18,472 bases of DNA, taken from assembly GCA_937973565.1 (NCBI GenBank), contig CALJKQ010000168.1, positions 1 through 18,472 on the forward strand, given 5' to 3'. A program made the position numbers and the translations under genes. Origin of the DNA: an uncultured Saprospiraceae bacterium (GTDB lineage: Bacteria; Bacteroidota; Bacteroidia; Chitinophagales; Saprospiraceae). Below the pieces are notes generated by a model. It saw only the letters and a program-made list of their open reading frames with translations, ran no database searches and was not told where the DNA came from. Each line of letters begins with the position of its first letter. The first letter of the stretch is position 1. Positions 6,562 to 15,256 of the stretch are shown one piece after another.

Positions 6562-7074
6562 ATGGGATCCATAAAATTTTCAGATAAGACAATGGCTAAG
6601 GTAAGAGAGCTGATCTTGCGTTATCCGGAAGGAAAACACAAATCTGCCTTGATTCCGGTGTTGCATCTGGCACAGGCAGAATTTGACGGCTGGCTCAGCC
6701 CTGAAACCATGGAGTATGTGGCTGAAATTTTAAACATTCAAGCCATTGAAGTATTTGAAGTAGCTTCCTTCTATTCCATGTTTAATCTTCAGCCAAGGGG
6801 CAAATGCCTGATCGAGGTTTGCAGAACCAGCTCCTGTTGGTTGAATGGTGCCTATGATATCATGTCTTACCTTGAAAACAAGCTGGGCATTAAGATGGGA
6901 GAAACCACACCGGATGGAAAATTCACCCTTAAGGCAGTAGAATGTCTGGGGTCATGCGGTACCGCACCGATGCTGCAAATAGGCAAGGAATACCACGAAA
7001 ACCTGACCTTTGAAAAAATTGATGCTTTGCTGGAAAAACATGCATCAGGAGAATTCATTACTAATTATTGCTGA
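6562..7074 (+). CDS. nuoE: NADH-quinone oxidoreductase subunit E (NuoE, 24 kDa type)
   Basis: NuoE (170 residues) is part of the NADH-oxidising module and carries the [2Fe-2S] cluster N1a near the FMN. A helical N-terminal domain (about 1-80) is followed by a thioredoxin-like domain with C87 and C92 (CRTSSC), then C128 and C132 (ECLGSCGTAP), the expected ligand spacing. Its presence with nuoF and nuoG shows that this complex can oxidise NADH directly, unlike the 11-subunit forms. The stop is TGA followed by two more in-frame stops (TGA TAA TAA), the only TGA stop in the window. Confidence 0.95.
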   Translation: MGSIKFSDKTMAKVRELILRYPEGKHKSALIPVLHLAQAEFDGWLSPETMEYVAEILNIQAIEVFEVASFYSMFNLQPRGKCLIEVCRTSSCWLNGAYDIMSYLENKLGIKMGETTPDGKFTLKAVECLGSCGTAPMLQIGKEYHENLTFEKIDALLEKHASGEFITNYC

Positions 7075-7083
7075 TAATAAATT

Positions 7084-8439
7084 GTGGCTAAAAAAATACT
7101 ATTCGAGCATATAGACAAGCCGGGGATCAGGCATCTTGAAGCGTACCGTCAACACGGTGGCTATAAGGCTGTAGAAAAAGCACTTCAAGCCATGAGTCCT
7201 GCAGAAGTAGTATCGGAGGTCATCACCTCGGGTTTAAGGGGACGGGGCGGAGCCGGATTTCAAACGGGTACCAAATGGAACTTTTTGGCTAAGCCTGAAG
7301 GTGTACCCCGTTATTTGGTATGCAATGCGGATGAATCTGAACCGGGTACATTTAAAGACCGGTATCTCATGGAGAAAATACCCCACATGCTAATTGAAGG
7401 TATGATTGTATCTTCTTTTGCACTGGGCGTTAACACTGCCTATATTTATATCCGCGGAGAGTATTTTTATTTGTACAACATTATGGAAGAGGCCATCGCT
7501 GAAGCTTACAAAGCGGGATGGTTGGGCCAAAACATCTGCAACAGTGGATATAACCTGGAATTGCATATGCACATTGGCGCTGGAGCTTACATTTGTGGAG
7601 AAGAGACTGCCTTGCTGGAAAGCCTGGAAGGCAAGCGGGGCAATCCAAGAATCAAACCACCCTTCCCTGCTGTGGCCGGCTTGTATGGCTGTCCTACCGT
7701 AGTCAACAATGTTGAAACCATTGCTGCCGTTCCTTACATTGTAAATTTTGGAGGTGAACATTATGCAAGCATAGGTATTGGAAAAAGCACCGGCACCAAA
7801 TTGATATCTGCCAGCGGCCATATTAAAAAACCGGGGGTTTATGAAATTGAACTCGGTCTGCCTGTTGAAGAATTTATATACAGTGATGAATACTGTGGCG
7901 GTATCAGAAACGACAATGAATTGAAGGCTGTGGTAGCAGGTGGTTCATCAGTACCTATTCTGCCCAAAGATCTTATACTCAAAACCGCTGATGGGCATCC
8001 GCGATTAATGAGTTATGAGAGTATGGCCGATGGAGGTTTTACCACCGGTACCATGTTGGGTTCAGGTGGTTTTATAGTAATGGATCACACCACATCCATT
8101 GTCACGAATCTGCACACATTTGCCAGATTTTATCACCACGAAAGTTGCGGACAATGCAGCCCTTGCCGCGAAGGAACAGGGTGGATGGAAAAAATCCTGC
8201 ATAAGATACTGGACGGTCATGGCACACTTTCGGATATTGACCTGCTTTGGGATATACAAGCCGGTATTGAGGGAAAGACCATTTGTGCGCTGGGCGACGC
8301 AGCTGCCTGGCCGGTGGCTAGTGCCATTCGGCATTTCAGAGCAGAATTTGAATCCTATATCAAGGACCCCGCAGCCAGTCGCACTTTTAGCCACTATGAT
8401 GAAAAATACAAAGTTCACAACGTTGATGCACAATCTTAA
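7084..8439 (+). CDS. nuoF: NADH-quinone oxidoreductase subunit F (NuoF, 51 kDa type), GTG start
   Basis: NuoF (451 residues) binds NADH and FMN and holds [4Fe-4S] cluster N3, the entry point of electrons into complex I. The nucleotide and FMN region shows GLRGRGGAGF (50-59) and GAGAYICGEETALLESLEG (165-183). The cluster ligands are C355, C358 and C361 (SCGQCSPCREG) and C401 (TICALGDAA). The start is GTG: the in-frame codons upstream include the stops that close nuoE, and the sequence MAKKILFEHID fits the family start. The gene lies 9 bases after nuoE and 11 before nuoG. Confidence 0.95.
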   Translation: MAKKILFEHIDKPGIRHLEAYRQHGGYKAVEKALQAMSPAEVVSEVITSGLRGRGGAGFQTGTKWNFLAKPEGVPRYLVCNADESEPGTFKDRYLMEKIPHMLIEGMIVSSFALGVNTAYIYIRGEYFYLYNIMEEAIAEAYKAGWLGQNICNSGYNLELHMHIGAGAYICGEETALLESLEGKRGNPRIKPPFPAVAGLYGCPTVVNNVETIAAVPYIVNFGGEHYASIGIGKSTGTKLISASGHIKKPGVYEIELGLPVEEFIYSDEYCGGIRNDNELKAVVAGGSSVPILPKDLILKTADGHPRLMSYESMADGGFTTGTMLGSGGFIVMDHTTSIVTNLHTFARFYHHESCGQCSPCREGTGWMEKILHKILDGHGTLSDIDLLWDIQAGIEGKTICALGDAAAWPVASAIRHFRAEFESYIKDPAASRTFSHYDEKYKVHNVDAQS

Positions 8440-8450
8440 ACTCCAATAGA

Positions 8451-9452
8451 ATGCCTGAAATAACCATAGACGGTAAGAAGATAGAATTTGCGCAGGGCAT
8501 GACCATCTTAGAGGCTGCGCGCTCTGTGGGTGGAGACCTCGTACCTCCAACCATGTGCTACTATTCAAAATTGAAAGATACCGGAGGATACTGCAGGACA
8601 TGTATTGTAAAAGTGGAGTCCGAATCTGTCAAGAACCCCCGGGCACTGCCCAAGCCTGTGGCCAGTTGCAGAACACTTGCCCAGGATGGCATGGTGGTAA
8701 AGAACCAGACTTCTCCTGAAATACAGGAAGCAAGAGCCGGCATTGTTGAGTTTTTATTGATAAATCATCCGCTTGATTGCCCTGTATGCGATCAAGCAGG
8801 AGAATGCAGTTTGCAGGATCTGGGCTATGAGCACGGCAAAATGAATACCCGTTATGAATTTGAAAGAAGAGAATTTCCACAAAAAGATATTGGAGATAAG
8901 ATCAAACTCCACATGAACCGTTGCATACTTTGTTACAGGTGTGTAAAAACTGCTGATCAAATTACAGACGGCAGAGTCCACGGTGTATGCAGCAGAGGGG
9001 ATGTCGCAGAAATAAGCACGTATATAGAAAAGGCAATCGACAATGATTTTTCAGGTAATATCATTGACGTTTGTCCTGTAGGAGCCTTGACAGACAGGAC
9101 CTTTAGGTTCAAGAGCAGGGTTTGGTTCACAAAGCCCGTTGATGCCCATAGAAATTGCGACAAGTGTTGTGGTAAAGTACGACTTTGGTACAAGGGAGAA
9201 GAAATACTCAGGGTAACCGCCAGAAAAGACATGTATGGCGAAGTAGAAGAATGGATTTGCAATGAGTGTCGATTTGAAAAGAAACGAACCACTGACTGGC
9301 AGATAGAGGGTCCCTCTCAGATCGACCGTCATTCTGTGATTTCAGCCAACCACTACCGAACACCCGCCATGAAAAAAGATCTGAGTAACATGATTCTCAA
9401 TTCCGGCATTGATGCATCCGTATCATCCGCTGATTTAACAGATAAGGCATAA
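8451..9452 (+). CDS. nuoG: NADH-quinone oxidoreductase subunit G, short form without molybdopterin-type domain (NuoG)
   Basis: NuoG carries iron-sulfur clusters between NuoF and NuoI. A plant-type [2Fe-2S] domain has C36, C48, C51 and C73. The His-Cys3 site follows (H106, C110, C113, C119 in HPLDCPVCDQAGECSLQD), then a ferredoxin-like set C158, C161, C164 and C208. These are the ligands expected for N1b, N5 and N4. After that, CDKCCGK (236-242) and WICNEC (268-273) look like the start of the Fe4S4 domain that opens the molybdopterin oxidoreductase fold, but the protein stops after 333 residues, whereas typical NuoG has about 700-900. The nuoH start follows 2 bases after the TAA, so there is no decayed remainder. 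I recall similar short NuoG proteins in other aerobic Bacteroidota. The last 50 or so residues are not recognisable. Confidence 0.9.
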   Translation: MPEITIDGKKIEFAQGMTILEAARSVGGDLVPPTMCYYSKLKDTGGYCRTCIVKVESESVKNPRALPKPVASCRTLAQDGMVVKNQTSPEIQEARAGIVEFLLINHPLDCPVCDQAGECSLQDLGYEHGKMNTRYEFERREFPQKDIGDKIKLHMNRCILCYRCVKTADQITDGRVHGVCSRGDVAEISTYIEKAIDNDFSGNIIDVCPVGALTDRTFRFKSRVWFTKPVDAHRNCDKCCGKVRLWYKGEEILRVTARKDMYGEVEEWICNECRFEKKRTTDWQIEGPSQIDRHSVISANHYRTPAMKKDLSNMILNSGIDASVSSADLTDKA

Positions 9453-9454
9453 AG

Positions 9455-10486
9455 ATGGTAACCTATATTTTGATAAAATTGATTTTGGTCCTCTTTGTGT
9501 TTTTACTGGCACTTACGGTAGCAGCTTACTCCACCTATGGAGAGCGTAAGGTGTCTGCATGGATGCAAGACCGAATAGGTCCCGACAGAGCCGGACCTTA
9601 TGGTTTGCTGCAACCATTGGCTGATGGCATTAAGATGTTTACCAAAGAAGAATTAATTCCTTCGAGTTCCAGCAAATACCTTTTTATCCTGGGCCCATCT
9701 CTGGCAATGCTTACAGCACTGATGGCAGGTGTCGTTATTCCCTGGGCCGGCCCAATAGAACTCTTTGGACAGCAGGTTAGCTTTCAGGTATCGGATATTA
9801 ACATAGGAATATTGTATATTTTCAGTGTGGTATCCATAGGTGTTTATGGCATCATGATAGGAGGTTGGGCTTCCAATAATAAGTATAGTCTTTTAGGTGC
9901 TTTGCGAGCCAGCTCACAAATGATCAGTTATGAAATAGCCATGGGACTGGCTATCGTTGCATTGGTAATGAAATCAGGCACCCTGAGTTTGGCAGAGATC
10001 GTGGCACAGCAAGAAGGAAACTGGATGAATGTGGTCTATCAGCCCCTGGGATTTTTGATATTTTTAATCTGTGCATTTGCTGAAACGAACAGAGCCCCTT
10101 TTGATCTTCCCGAATGCGAAACAGAGTTGATAGGCGGATACCATACAGAATACAGCTCCATGAAGCTGGGACTTTTTCTGTTTGCCGAATACATTAACAT
10201 GTTTGTTTCTTCGGCCGTAATCAGTTCGCTTTATTTCGGTGGTTACAATTTACCTTTTCAGGAATATTGGGGCTTAACAGGTCCGTGGCTGGCAGCCCTG
10301 CAATTTGGGTTTTTCTTTTTAAAGATTGTATTTTTCATTTTCCTTTTCATGTGGGTGAGGTGGACCATACCCAGGTTCAGATACGATCAATTACTCCATC
10401 TGGGATGGAAAATTTTGCTGCCTCTGGCTATTTTTAATATCATTGTGACGGGCCTTGTCATGTGGGCAAATGGTTACCTATCCTAA
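9455..10486 (+). CDS. nuoH: NADH-quinone oxidoreductase subunit H (NuoH)
   Basis: NuoH (343 residues) is the membrane subunit that forms the quinone entry channel and connects it to the proton pumps. About eight hydrophobic helices are visible. Two family signatures are intact: the first loop YGERKVSAWMQDRIGPDRAG (28-47) and the acidic loop around FAETNRAPFDLPECETEL (208-225) continuing to GGYHTEYS (227-234), whose glutamates are needed for coupling. The start is two bases after nuoG and the stop is seven before nuoI, so translation is probably coupled. Confidence 0.96.
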   Translation: MVTYILIKLILVLFVFLLALTVAAYSTYGERKVSAWMQDRIGPDRAGPYGLLQPLADGIKMFTKEELIPSSSSKYLFILGPSLAMLTALMAGVVIPWAGPIELFGQQVSFQVSDINIGILYIFSVVSIGVYGIMIGGWASNNKYSLLGALRASSQMISYEIAMGLAIVALVMKSGTLSLAEIVAQQEGNWMNVVYQPLGFLIFLICAFAETNRAPFDLPECETELIGGYHTEYSSMKLGLFLFAEYINMFVSSAVISSLYFGGYNLPFQEYWGLTGPWLAALQFGFFFLKIVFFIFLFMWVRWTIPRFRYDQLLHLGWKILLPLAIFNIIVTGLVMWANGYLS

Positions 10487-10493
10487 ATACTAG

Positions 10494-11087
10494 ATGATGC
10501 TGACAAACAGATCCAAATCGGTTGTTAAAAAAGAAATGTCGCTGGTAGAAAAACTTTATCTGCCGGCTATTTTGAGTGGCATGGCCATCACCTTCAAACA
10601 CATTTTTAAAAAGCCGGCAACCGTTCGATACCCCGAAGAAAAAAGAGAAATGGCTCCGATTTACCGAGGTCATCATGTTTTGAAAAGAGATGACTCCGGT
10701 GCAGAGAGATGTACTGCCTGTGGACTATGTGCCGTTGCTTGTCCGGCAGAAGCCATAACCATGGATGCAGCCGAAAGAAAACCGGGGGAAGAACATTTGT
10801 ACCGGGAAGAAAAATATGCAGCCAAATACGAAATCAATATGCTGCGCTGCATTTTCTGCGGCTTGTGTGAAGAAGCCTGCCCCAAAGAAGCCATTTTTCT
10901 GACAGATACTTTGGTGAATCCTGAAGTAGCCAGAGATGCATTTATATATGGCAAGGATAAATTGGTTGAACGCATGGATCACAGAATTGATGTATCCAAA
11001 AGACAGACAGCAGATGTAGCCATGTTTAAACACTCAGAAATGGATGCCAAACACAATAAAGTTTACAAAGACAAAACGAAGCAGTAA
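10494..11087 (+). CDS. nuoI: NADH-quinone oxidoreductase subunit I (NuoI, 23 kDa ferredoxin type)
   Basis: NuoI (197 residues) carries the two [4Fe-4S] clusters N6a and N6b that lead to N2 in NuoB. Both ferredoxin motifs are complete: C73, C76, C79, C83 (CTACGLCAVACP) and C119, C122, C125, C129 (CIFCGLCEEACP). A long N-terminal region with an amphipathic stretch (20-40) anchors it to the membrane arm. There are two adjacent ATG codons (10494, 10497) and a third at 10536; I keep the first, because LTNRSK looks like part of the protein. The charged C-terminal tail (about 150-197) is longer than in E. coli. The stop overlaps the nuoJ start as TAATG. Confidence 0.95.
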   Translation: MMLTNRSKSVVKKEMSLVEKLYLPAILSGMAITFKHIFKKPATVRYPEEKREMAPIYRGHHVLKRDDSGAERCTACGLCAVACPAEAITMDAAERKPGEEHLYREEKYAAKYEINMLRCIFCGLCEEACPKEAIFLTDTLVNPEVARDAFIYGKDKLVERMDHRIDVSKRQTADVAMFKHSEMDAKHNKVYKDKTKQ

Positions 11088-11575
11088 TGGTTACAGAGCT
11101 TTTATTCTATTTTTTATCTTTTGTAGCCGTATTGTGCGCCATCATGATGGTGTTTGCAAAAAATCCCGTGCACAGTATCTTATACCTTATTGCCACTTTT
11201 TTTGCCATTGCAGGTCACTACTTTTTATTGAATGCACAGTTTTTGGGCATGGTTCACATCATCGTTTATGCAGGGGCCATTATGGTATTATTTCTTTATG
11301 TAATCATGATGCTCAATTTGAACGAAGAGGTAGAACCCATAAAATCGAAATATCAAAAAATTGCCGCCACGGTGGCCGGTGGTTTGCTGATGCTTGTTAT
11401 GGTTGCTTCCCTTAGAGATGCAGAAATAAAAACACATTTGCCCGGTAACGAAGATATTGGACTCGTTTCAGCATTGGGTAATACCTTGTTCAACGACTAT
11501 TTATTACCCTTTGAACTCAGTTCCATTTTGTTGTTATCAGCCATGATTGGAGCTGTATTTTTAAGTAAAAAATAA
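11087..11575 (+). CDS. nuoJ: NADH-quinone oxidoreductase subunit J (NuoJ)
   Basis: NuoJ (162 residues) is a small membrane subunit with five predicted helices (about 4-24, 28-49, 54-77, 91-109 and 141-160). The third helix, with GMVHIIVYAGAIMVLFLYVI (54-73), contains the conserved tyrosine Y61 and the glycine-rich section known to form the movable pi-bulge that couples quinone chemistry to pumping. The start codon overlaps the nuoI stop by one base, and nuoK follows after five bases. Confidence 0.94.
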   Translation: MVTELLFYFLSFVAVLCAIMMVFAKNPVHSILYLIATFFAIAGHYFLLNAQFLGMVHIIVYAGAIMVLFLYVIMMLNLNEEVEPIKSKYQKIAATVAGGLLMLVMVASLRDAEIKTHLPGNEDIGLVSALGNTLFNDYLLPFELSSILLLSAMIGAVFLSKK

Positions 11576-11580
11576 TCTCA

Positions 11581-11898
11581 ATGGAATTATTACCCAACAT
11601 CACCATATATCACTACGTAATCTTATCCATTGTCCTGTTTTGCATTGGAGCAATTGGAGTAATGGTCCGCAGAAATGCGCTTATCATTTTTATGTGTATA
11701 GAATTAATGCTCAATGCCGTGAATCTTTTGATGGTAGGATTTTCAAGGATGTGGGGTGATGGAAAGGCACAGGTCTTTGTTTTCTTCATCATGGCTGTAG
11801 CAGCGGCCGAGGTGGTCATTGGTCTGGCTATTCTCATGATGGTGTACAGAAACCAGGAAACTACCGATATTGATGTTTTGAATAAAATGAAATGGTAA
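11581..11898 (+). CDS. nuoK: NADH-quinone oxidoreductase subunit K (NuoK)
   Basis: NuoK (105 residues) has three helices and is related to MrpC antiporter subunits. Two membrane-embedded glutamates are present: E41 (CIELMLNAVNL) and E77 (AVAAAEVVIGLAIL), corresponding to the essential Glu36 and Glu72 of E. coli. Length is normal. Its stop codon lies inside the first codons of nuoL (ATGGTAA at 11892-11898), an overlap that favours translation of nuoL by the same ribosomes. Confidence 0.95.
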   Translation: MELLPNITIYHYVILSIVLFCIGAIGVMVRRNALIIFMCIELMLNAVNLLMVGFSRMWGDGKAQVFVFFIMAVAAAEVVIGLAILMMVYRNQETTDIDVLNKMKW

Positions 11899-13790
11899 GC
11901 ACAAGTATGGAAGCCGCTCTATTATTAATCCTTCTTTTCCCTCTACTGGGATCGATACTCAACAGTGTATTACCTAAAACTTCAGACGGGGCACGATCCG
12001 GCAATATTGCCTCCATTTCTGTATTGCTGTCATTTATTACTGCCATTGTGTTGTTCATAACCCATGGTGGATTCAAGCAGCCGGTGGAAGTTTTACTGTT
12101 CGAATGGTTTCATATCGGTAATTTATCGATCCCCATGCAATTCAATTTAGATGCACTTTCTGGATTGTTTGTATTGATCATTACCGGTATTGGTTTTCTC
12201 ATTCACTGGTATAGCAAGGGTTATATGGCAGGTGACGCAGGAATCAACAGATTTTTTATTTATCTCAATCTGTTTATTTTTTTCATGCTTATGCTGGTGA
12301 TGGCATCCAATTATGTGTTGATGTTTGTTGGATGGGAAGGTGTTGGACTTTGCAGTTATTTACTGATTGGTTTTTGGTATCAGAAGGAAGCCTACAGCAA
12401 GGCTGCCAACAAGGCCTTTATCATGAACAGGATTGGAGATCTTGGCTTTTTACTGGGGGTAATGTTGATGGGCAAATATTTTGGAAGCCTCAACTTTACA
12501 GAAATATTTCCTCTCATTACGGATTCTCCGAATGAGGATTTAATGACTGCTATTGGTCTTTTGTTATTTATTGGTGCCACTGGAAAGAGTGCACAGTTAC
12601 CCTTGTTTACCTGGTTGCCGGATGCGATGGCCGGACCAACGCCCGTCTCTGCCCTTATTCACGCTGCCACCATGGTCACGGCCGGCATTTATCTTATTGC
12701 CAGGTCTAGTCTCATATATATACAAGCTCCTGTAGCATTGGACATCATTTTATATACCGGATTAGCAACCGCCTTGATTGCGGCCGTCATAGCTGTTTAT
12801 CAGTTTGATATAAAAAAGGTATTAGCCTATTCAACCGTATCCCAGTTGGGTCTGATGTTTGCCGCATTAGGTGCGGGAGGCTTCAATGCTGCTGTATTTC
12901 ATGTGCTTACTCATGCAGCCTTTAAAGCACTGCTGTTTCTCGGCGCCGGTAGCGTTATTCACGGCCTGGAAGGAGAGCAGGATTTGCGAAAAATGGGTGG
13001 ATTGAAAAAAGCTATGCCTGCTACTTATGCAACATTTTTAATAGGGACCCTTGCCATTTCGGGTATTCCGCCATTCGCAGGCTTCTTTTCCAAAGATCAG
13101 ATTTTAATGACGTTGTTTGGAAAAACCGAATATTTAAGTTTTGGAATCGCATTGCTTGTAAGTGTACTTACAGCATTTTACATGTTCAGACTTCTTTTTC
13201 TATGCTTCTTTGGAAAGAGCAGAAATGAGGGTCATGCGCATGAATCACCCTCGAATATGACTGCACCCCTTGTAATACTGGCTGGACTGAGCATCGTTCT
13301 GGGTTTTATAGGACTTCCCCATCTTTTTGGCCATCCCATTGGTGTTGACCACCTGCTGGATGTTTATCTTGCCGGAACCATTCAAATGGTATCTCCTCAC
13401 CTTCCGGTCAGCCAGGAATTACTGCTGATGGGTGTCACGCTTACATTAGTAGCACTTATGATTTATCTGGCTTATCGAAAGTATGCAAACATTGCAGAAG
13501 ATAAAAACATGGTAGCACCTGTTGATTTGCCTCAAAGAATAGCTTTCCATAAATTTTATCTGGATGAGGTATATGATGCGGTAGTCACGCGAAATCTCAA
13601 TATGTTTTCAGGATTTGTAAACAAGTGGATTGATGAAGGTGTATTTTCAAACTCACTTTCATTTACCGGTAGATCCGTAAGAGAATTGGGATTGGTAGCC
13701 AGGAAACTCCAAACAGGCAATGTGGGAAGTTATTTCTTTGCGATGGTCATTGCCATGTGTGTTATTTTAGTTTATTTCATCATACAATAG
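11892..13790 (+). CDS. nuoL: NADH-quinone oxidoreductase subunit L (NuoL)
   Basis: NuoL (632 residues) is the distal antiporter-like proton pump of complex I. Key charged residues are in place: E149 in GWEGVGLCSYLLIGFWY, K232 in GATGKSAQLP, H257 in SALIHAATM, H337, H341 and K345 in the broken-helix region, and K401 (FFSKDQ). The C-terminal extension (about 500-632) fits the lateral helix and final transmembrane segment that run along NuoM and NuoN. The start ATG at 11892 overlaps nuoK by seven bases; a second in-frame ATG at 11907, nine bases after the nuoK stop, is equally possible. The stop is TAG, followed after six bases by nuoM. Confidence 0.95.
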   Translation: MVSTSMEAALLLILLFPLLGSILNSVLPKTSDGARSGNIASISVLLSFITAIVLFITHGGFKQPVEVLLFEWFHIGNLSIPMQFNLDALSGLFVLIITGIGFLIHWYSKGYMAGDAGINRFFIYLNLFIFFMLMLVMASNYVLMFVGWEGVGLCSYLLIGFWYQKEAYSKAANKAFIMNRIGDLGFLLGVMLMGKYFGSLNFTEIFPLITDSPNEDLMTAIGLLLFIGATGKSAQLPLFTWLPDAMAGPTPVSALIHAATMVTAGIYLIARSSLIYIQAPVALDIILYTGLATALIAAVIAVYQFDIKKVLAYSTVSQLGLMFAALGAGGFNAAVFHVLTHAAFKALLFLGAGSVIHGLEGEQDLRKMGGLKKAMPATYATFLIGTLAISGIPPFAGFFSKDQILMTLFGKTEYLSFGIALLVSVLTAFYMFRLLFLCFFGKSRNEGHAHESPSNMTAPLVILAGLSIVLGFIGLPHLFGHPIGVDHLLDVYLAGTIQMVSPHLPVSQELLLMGVTLTLVALMIYLAYRKYANIAEDKNMVAPVDLPQRIAFHKFYLDEVYDAVVTRNLNMFSGFVNKWIDEGVFSNSLSFTGRSVRELGLVARKLQTGNVGSYFFAMVIAMCVILVYFIIQ

Positions 13791-13796
13791 GATGCG

Positions 13797-15242
13797 ATGT
13801 TGACAAATGTGCTGATATTATTTCCATTGCTTTTTGCCATGTTGGTCAGGGTCGTGCCCAATAAGATCGTCTGGAGCGTTTCGCTGGGCGCCTCTCTATT
13901 TCAGATTTTCATTACCTCTTTACTTGTTTATAATTTTGTAGACAGTGCGGATCATCCCAGTTTAACTAGCAAGTTTCTTTGGATTGAAAGTATTGGTGCC
14001 TACTGGAATGTTGCATTGGATGGCATGTCGTTGATTATGGTAGGCTTGGTAACACTTCTGTTGCCATTGGTTTTGGTTGTAAGAAAAAATGCGATTTCAG
14101 AAACCCACAACCTGCATTCCCTGATTTGGTGGATGACAGGTGCCATGTATGGTGTTTTTGCGGCTGAGGATGGATTGTTGTTCTATACTTTCTGGGAATT
14201 CTCGCTTATACCCATCTATTTTATTTGTTTGAAATGGGGAGATGCAGACCGGGTAAAAGTAACCCTTAAATTTTTCCTGTATACATTGGCAGGCAGTCTC
14301 ACGATGCTTGCTTCTCTCATTTATGTTTACCTTAATGGAAGCAGTGATTGGTCAATTGATGCCTTGTACCAGGCTGGAGCAGGATTGAATCCAATTGAAC
14401 AGCAATGGGTTTTTATCGGTTTCTTCCTTGCCTTTGCGATTAAAATTCCCATTGTACCCTTCCATGGCTGGCAGCCGGATACGTATCAAAGTTCTCCGCT
14501 TCAAGGCACCCTTTTGCTTTCAACCCTCATGGGAAAAATGGGACTTTGGGGATTGATAAAATGGCTGATTCCCATGACTCCGTTGGCATTTCATATGTTT
14601 CAAAATGGCATTATAATCCTTTGTGTCATTTCTGTATTGTATGCTTCTATTGTTGCTTTACAGCAAAATGAAATTAAAAGATTGATAGCCTGGGCATCGA
14701 TGGCACACGTCTCACTGATGGCAGCCAGTATTTTTGTGTGGCAGAAAGAAGGGCTGGAAGGGAGTTTGTTGCAAATGTTTAACCACGGTGTAATCACTCT
14801 TGCGTTGTTTTACTGTGCATCCATTATTACTAACAAGTCGGGCCTGAGTAAGATTTCCGAATTAGGGGGGCTACGCAACAATATGCCCTCTTTCAGCGGG
14901 TTCTTTCTTTGGATTCTTATGGCATCCATTGCATTGCCCTTTACCAGTGGATTTCCGGGTGAATTTAGCATGCTTTATGCCCTTTATCAATACCAACCGA
15001 TATTGGCTGCCTTAGCCGGACTGGGAACCATACTTGGGGCGGTATACATGCTGAGGGCTTATCACCAAATGATGCACGGCGATTCAAAGTTTACTTTCCA
15101 TGATATACATCAAAACAACAAGGCTTTGCTGGCGGTAGGTTCCGGGCTTATCTTGTTATTTGGTATTTTTCCCAATCTTCTGGGTATCCTATCTGATGAA
15201 ACCATCGTGCAATATTTATCACAATTTAGTTCAAACCAATAA
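13797..15242 (+). CDS. nuoM: NADH-quinone oxidoreductase subunit M (NuoM)
   Basis: NuoM (481 residues) is the central antiporter-like proton pump. Fourteen helices are expected, and the first two thirds show the charged axis: E134 (FYTFWEFSLIPIYF), K216 (AFAIKIPIVPFHGWQPD) and K247 (LMGKMGLWG). The segment after PFHGWQPD reads TYQSSPLQGTLLL instead of the AHVEAPTAGSV type of E. coli, which I take as a lineage variant because all key charges are kept. Gaps are six bases to nuoL and fourteen to nuoN. Confidence 0.95.
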   Translation: MLTNVLILFPLLFAMLVRVVPNKIVWSVSLGASLFQIFITSLLVYNFVDSADHPSLTSKFLWIESIGAYWNVALDGMSLIMVGLVTLLLPLVLVVRKNAISETHNLHSLIWWMTGAMYGVFAAEDGLLFYTFWEFSLIPIYFICLKWGDADRVKVTLKFFLYTLAGSLTMLASLIYVYLNGSSDWSIDALYQAGAGLNPIEQQWVFIGFFLAFAIKIPIVPFHGWQPDTYQSSPLQGTLLLSTLMGKMGLWGLIKWLIPMTPLAFHMFQNGIIILCVISVLYASIVALQQNEIKRLIAWASMAHVSLMAASIFVWQKEGLEGSLLQMFNHGVITLALFYCASIITNKSGLSKISELGGLRNNMPSFSGFFLWILMASIALPFTSGFPGEFSMLYALYQYQPILAALAGLGTILGAVYMLRAYHQMMHGDSKFTFHDIHQNNKALLAVGSGLILLFGIFPNLLGILSDETIVQYLSQFSSNQ

Positions 15243-15256
15243 GAAAATAGTAAATT

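Noticed and set aside
7390..7821. Minus-strand open frame (143 codons) inside nuoF
   Set aside because: It is fully covered by the NADH/FMN-binding region of nuoF, with no family resemblance and no promoter.
8062..8601. Long minus-strand open frame (179 codons) opposite the nuoF-nuoG junction
   Set aside because: It is antisense to the cluster-binding end of NuoF and the start of NuoG, has no recognisable motif, and is rich in Cys, Arg and Ser as expected for a shadow frame.
9156..9454. nuoG as a pseudogene truncated by frameshift
   Set aside because: The frame runs cleanly to TAA, nuoH begins two bases later, and no other frame encodes the missing domain.
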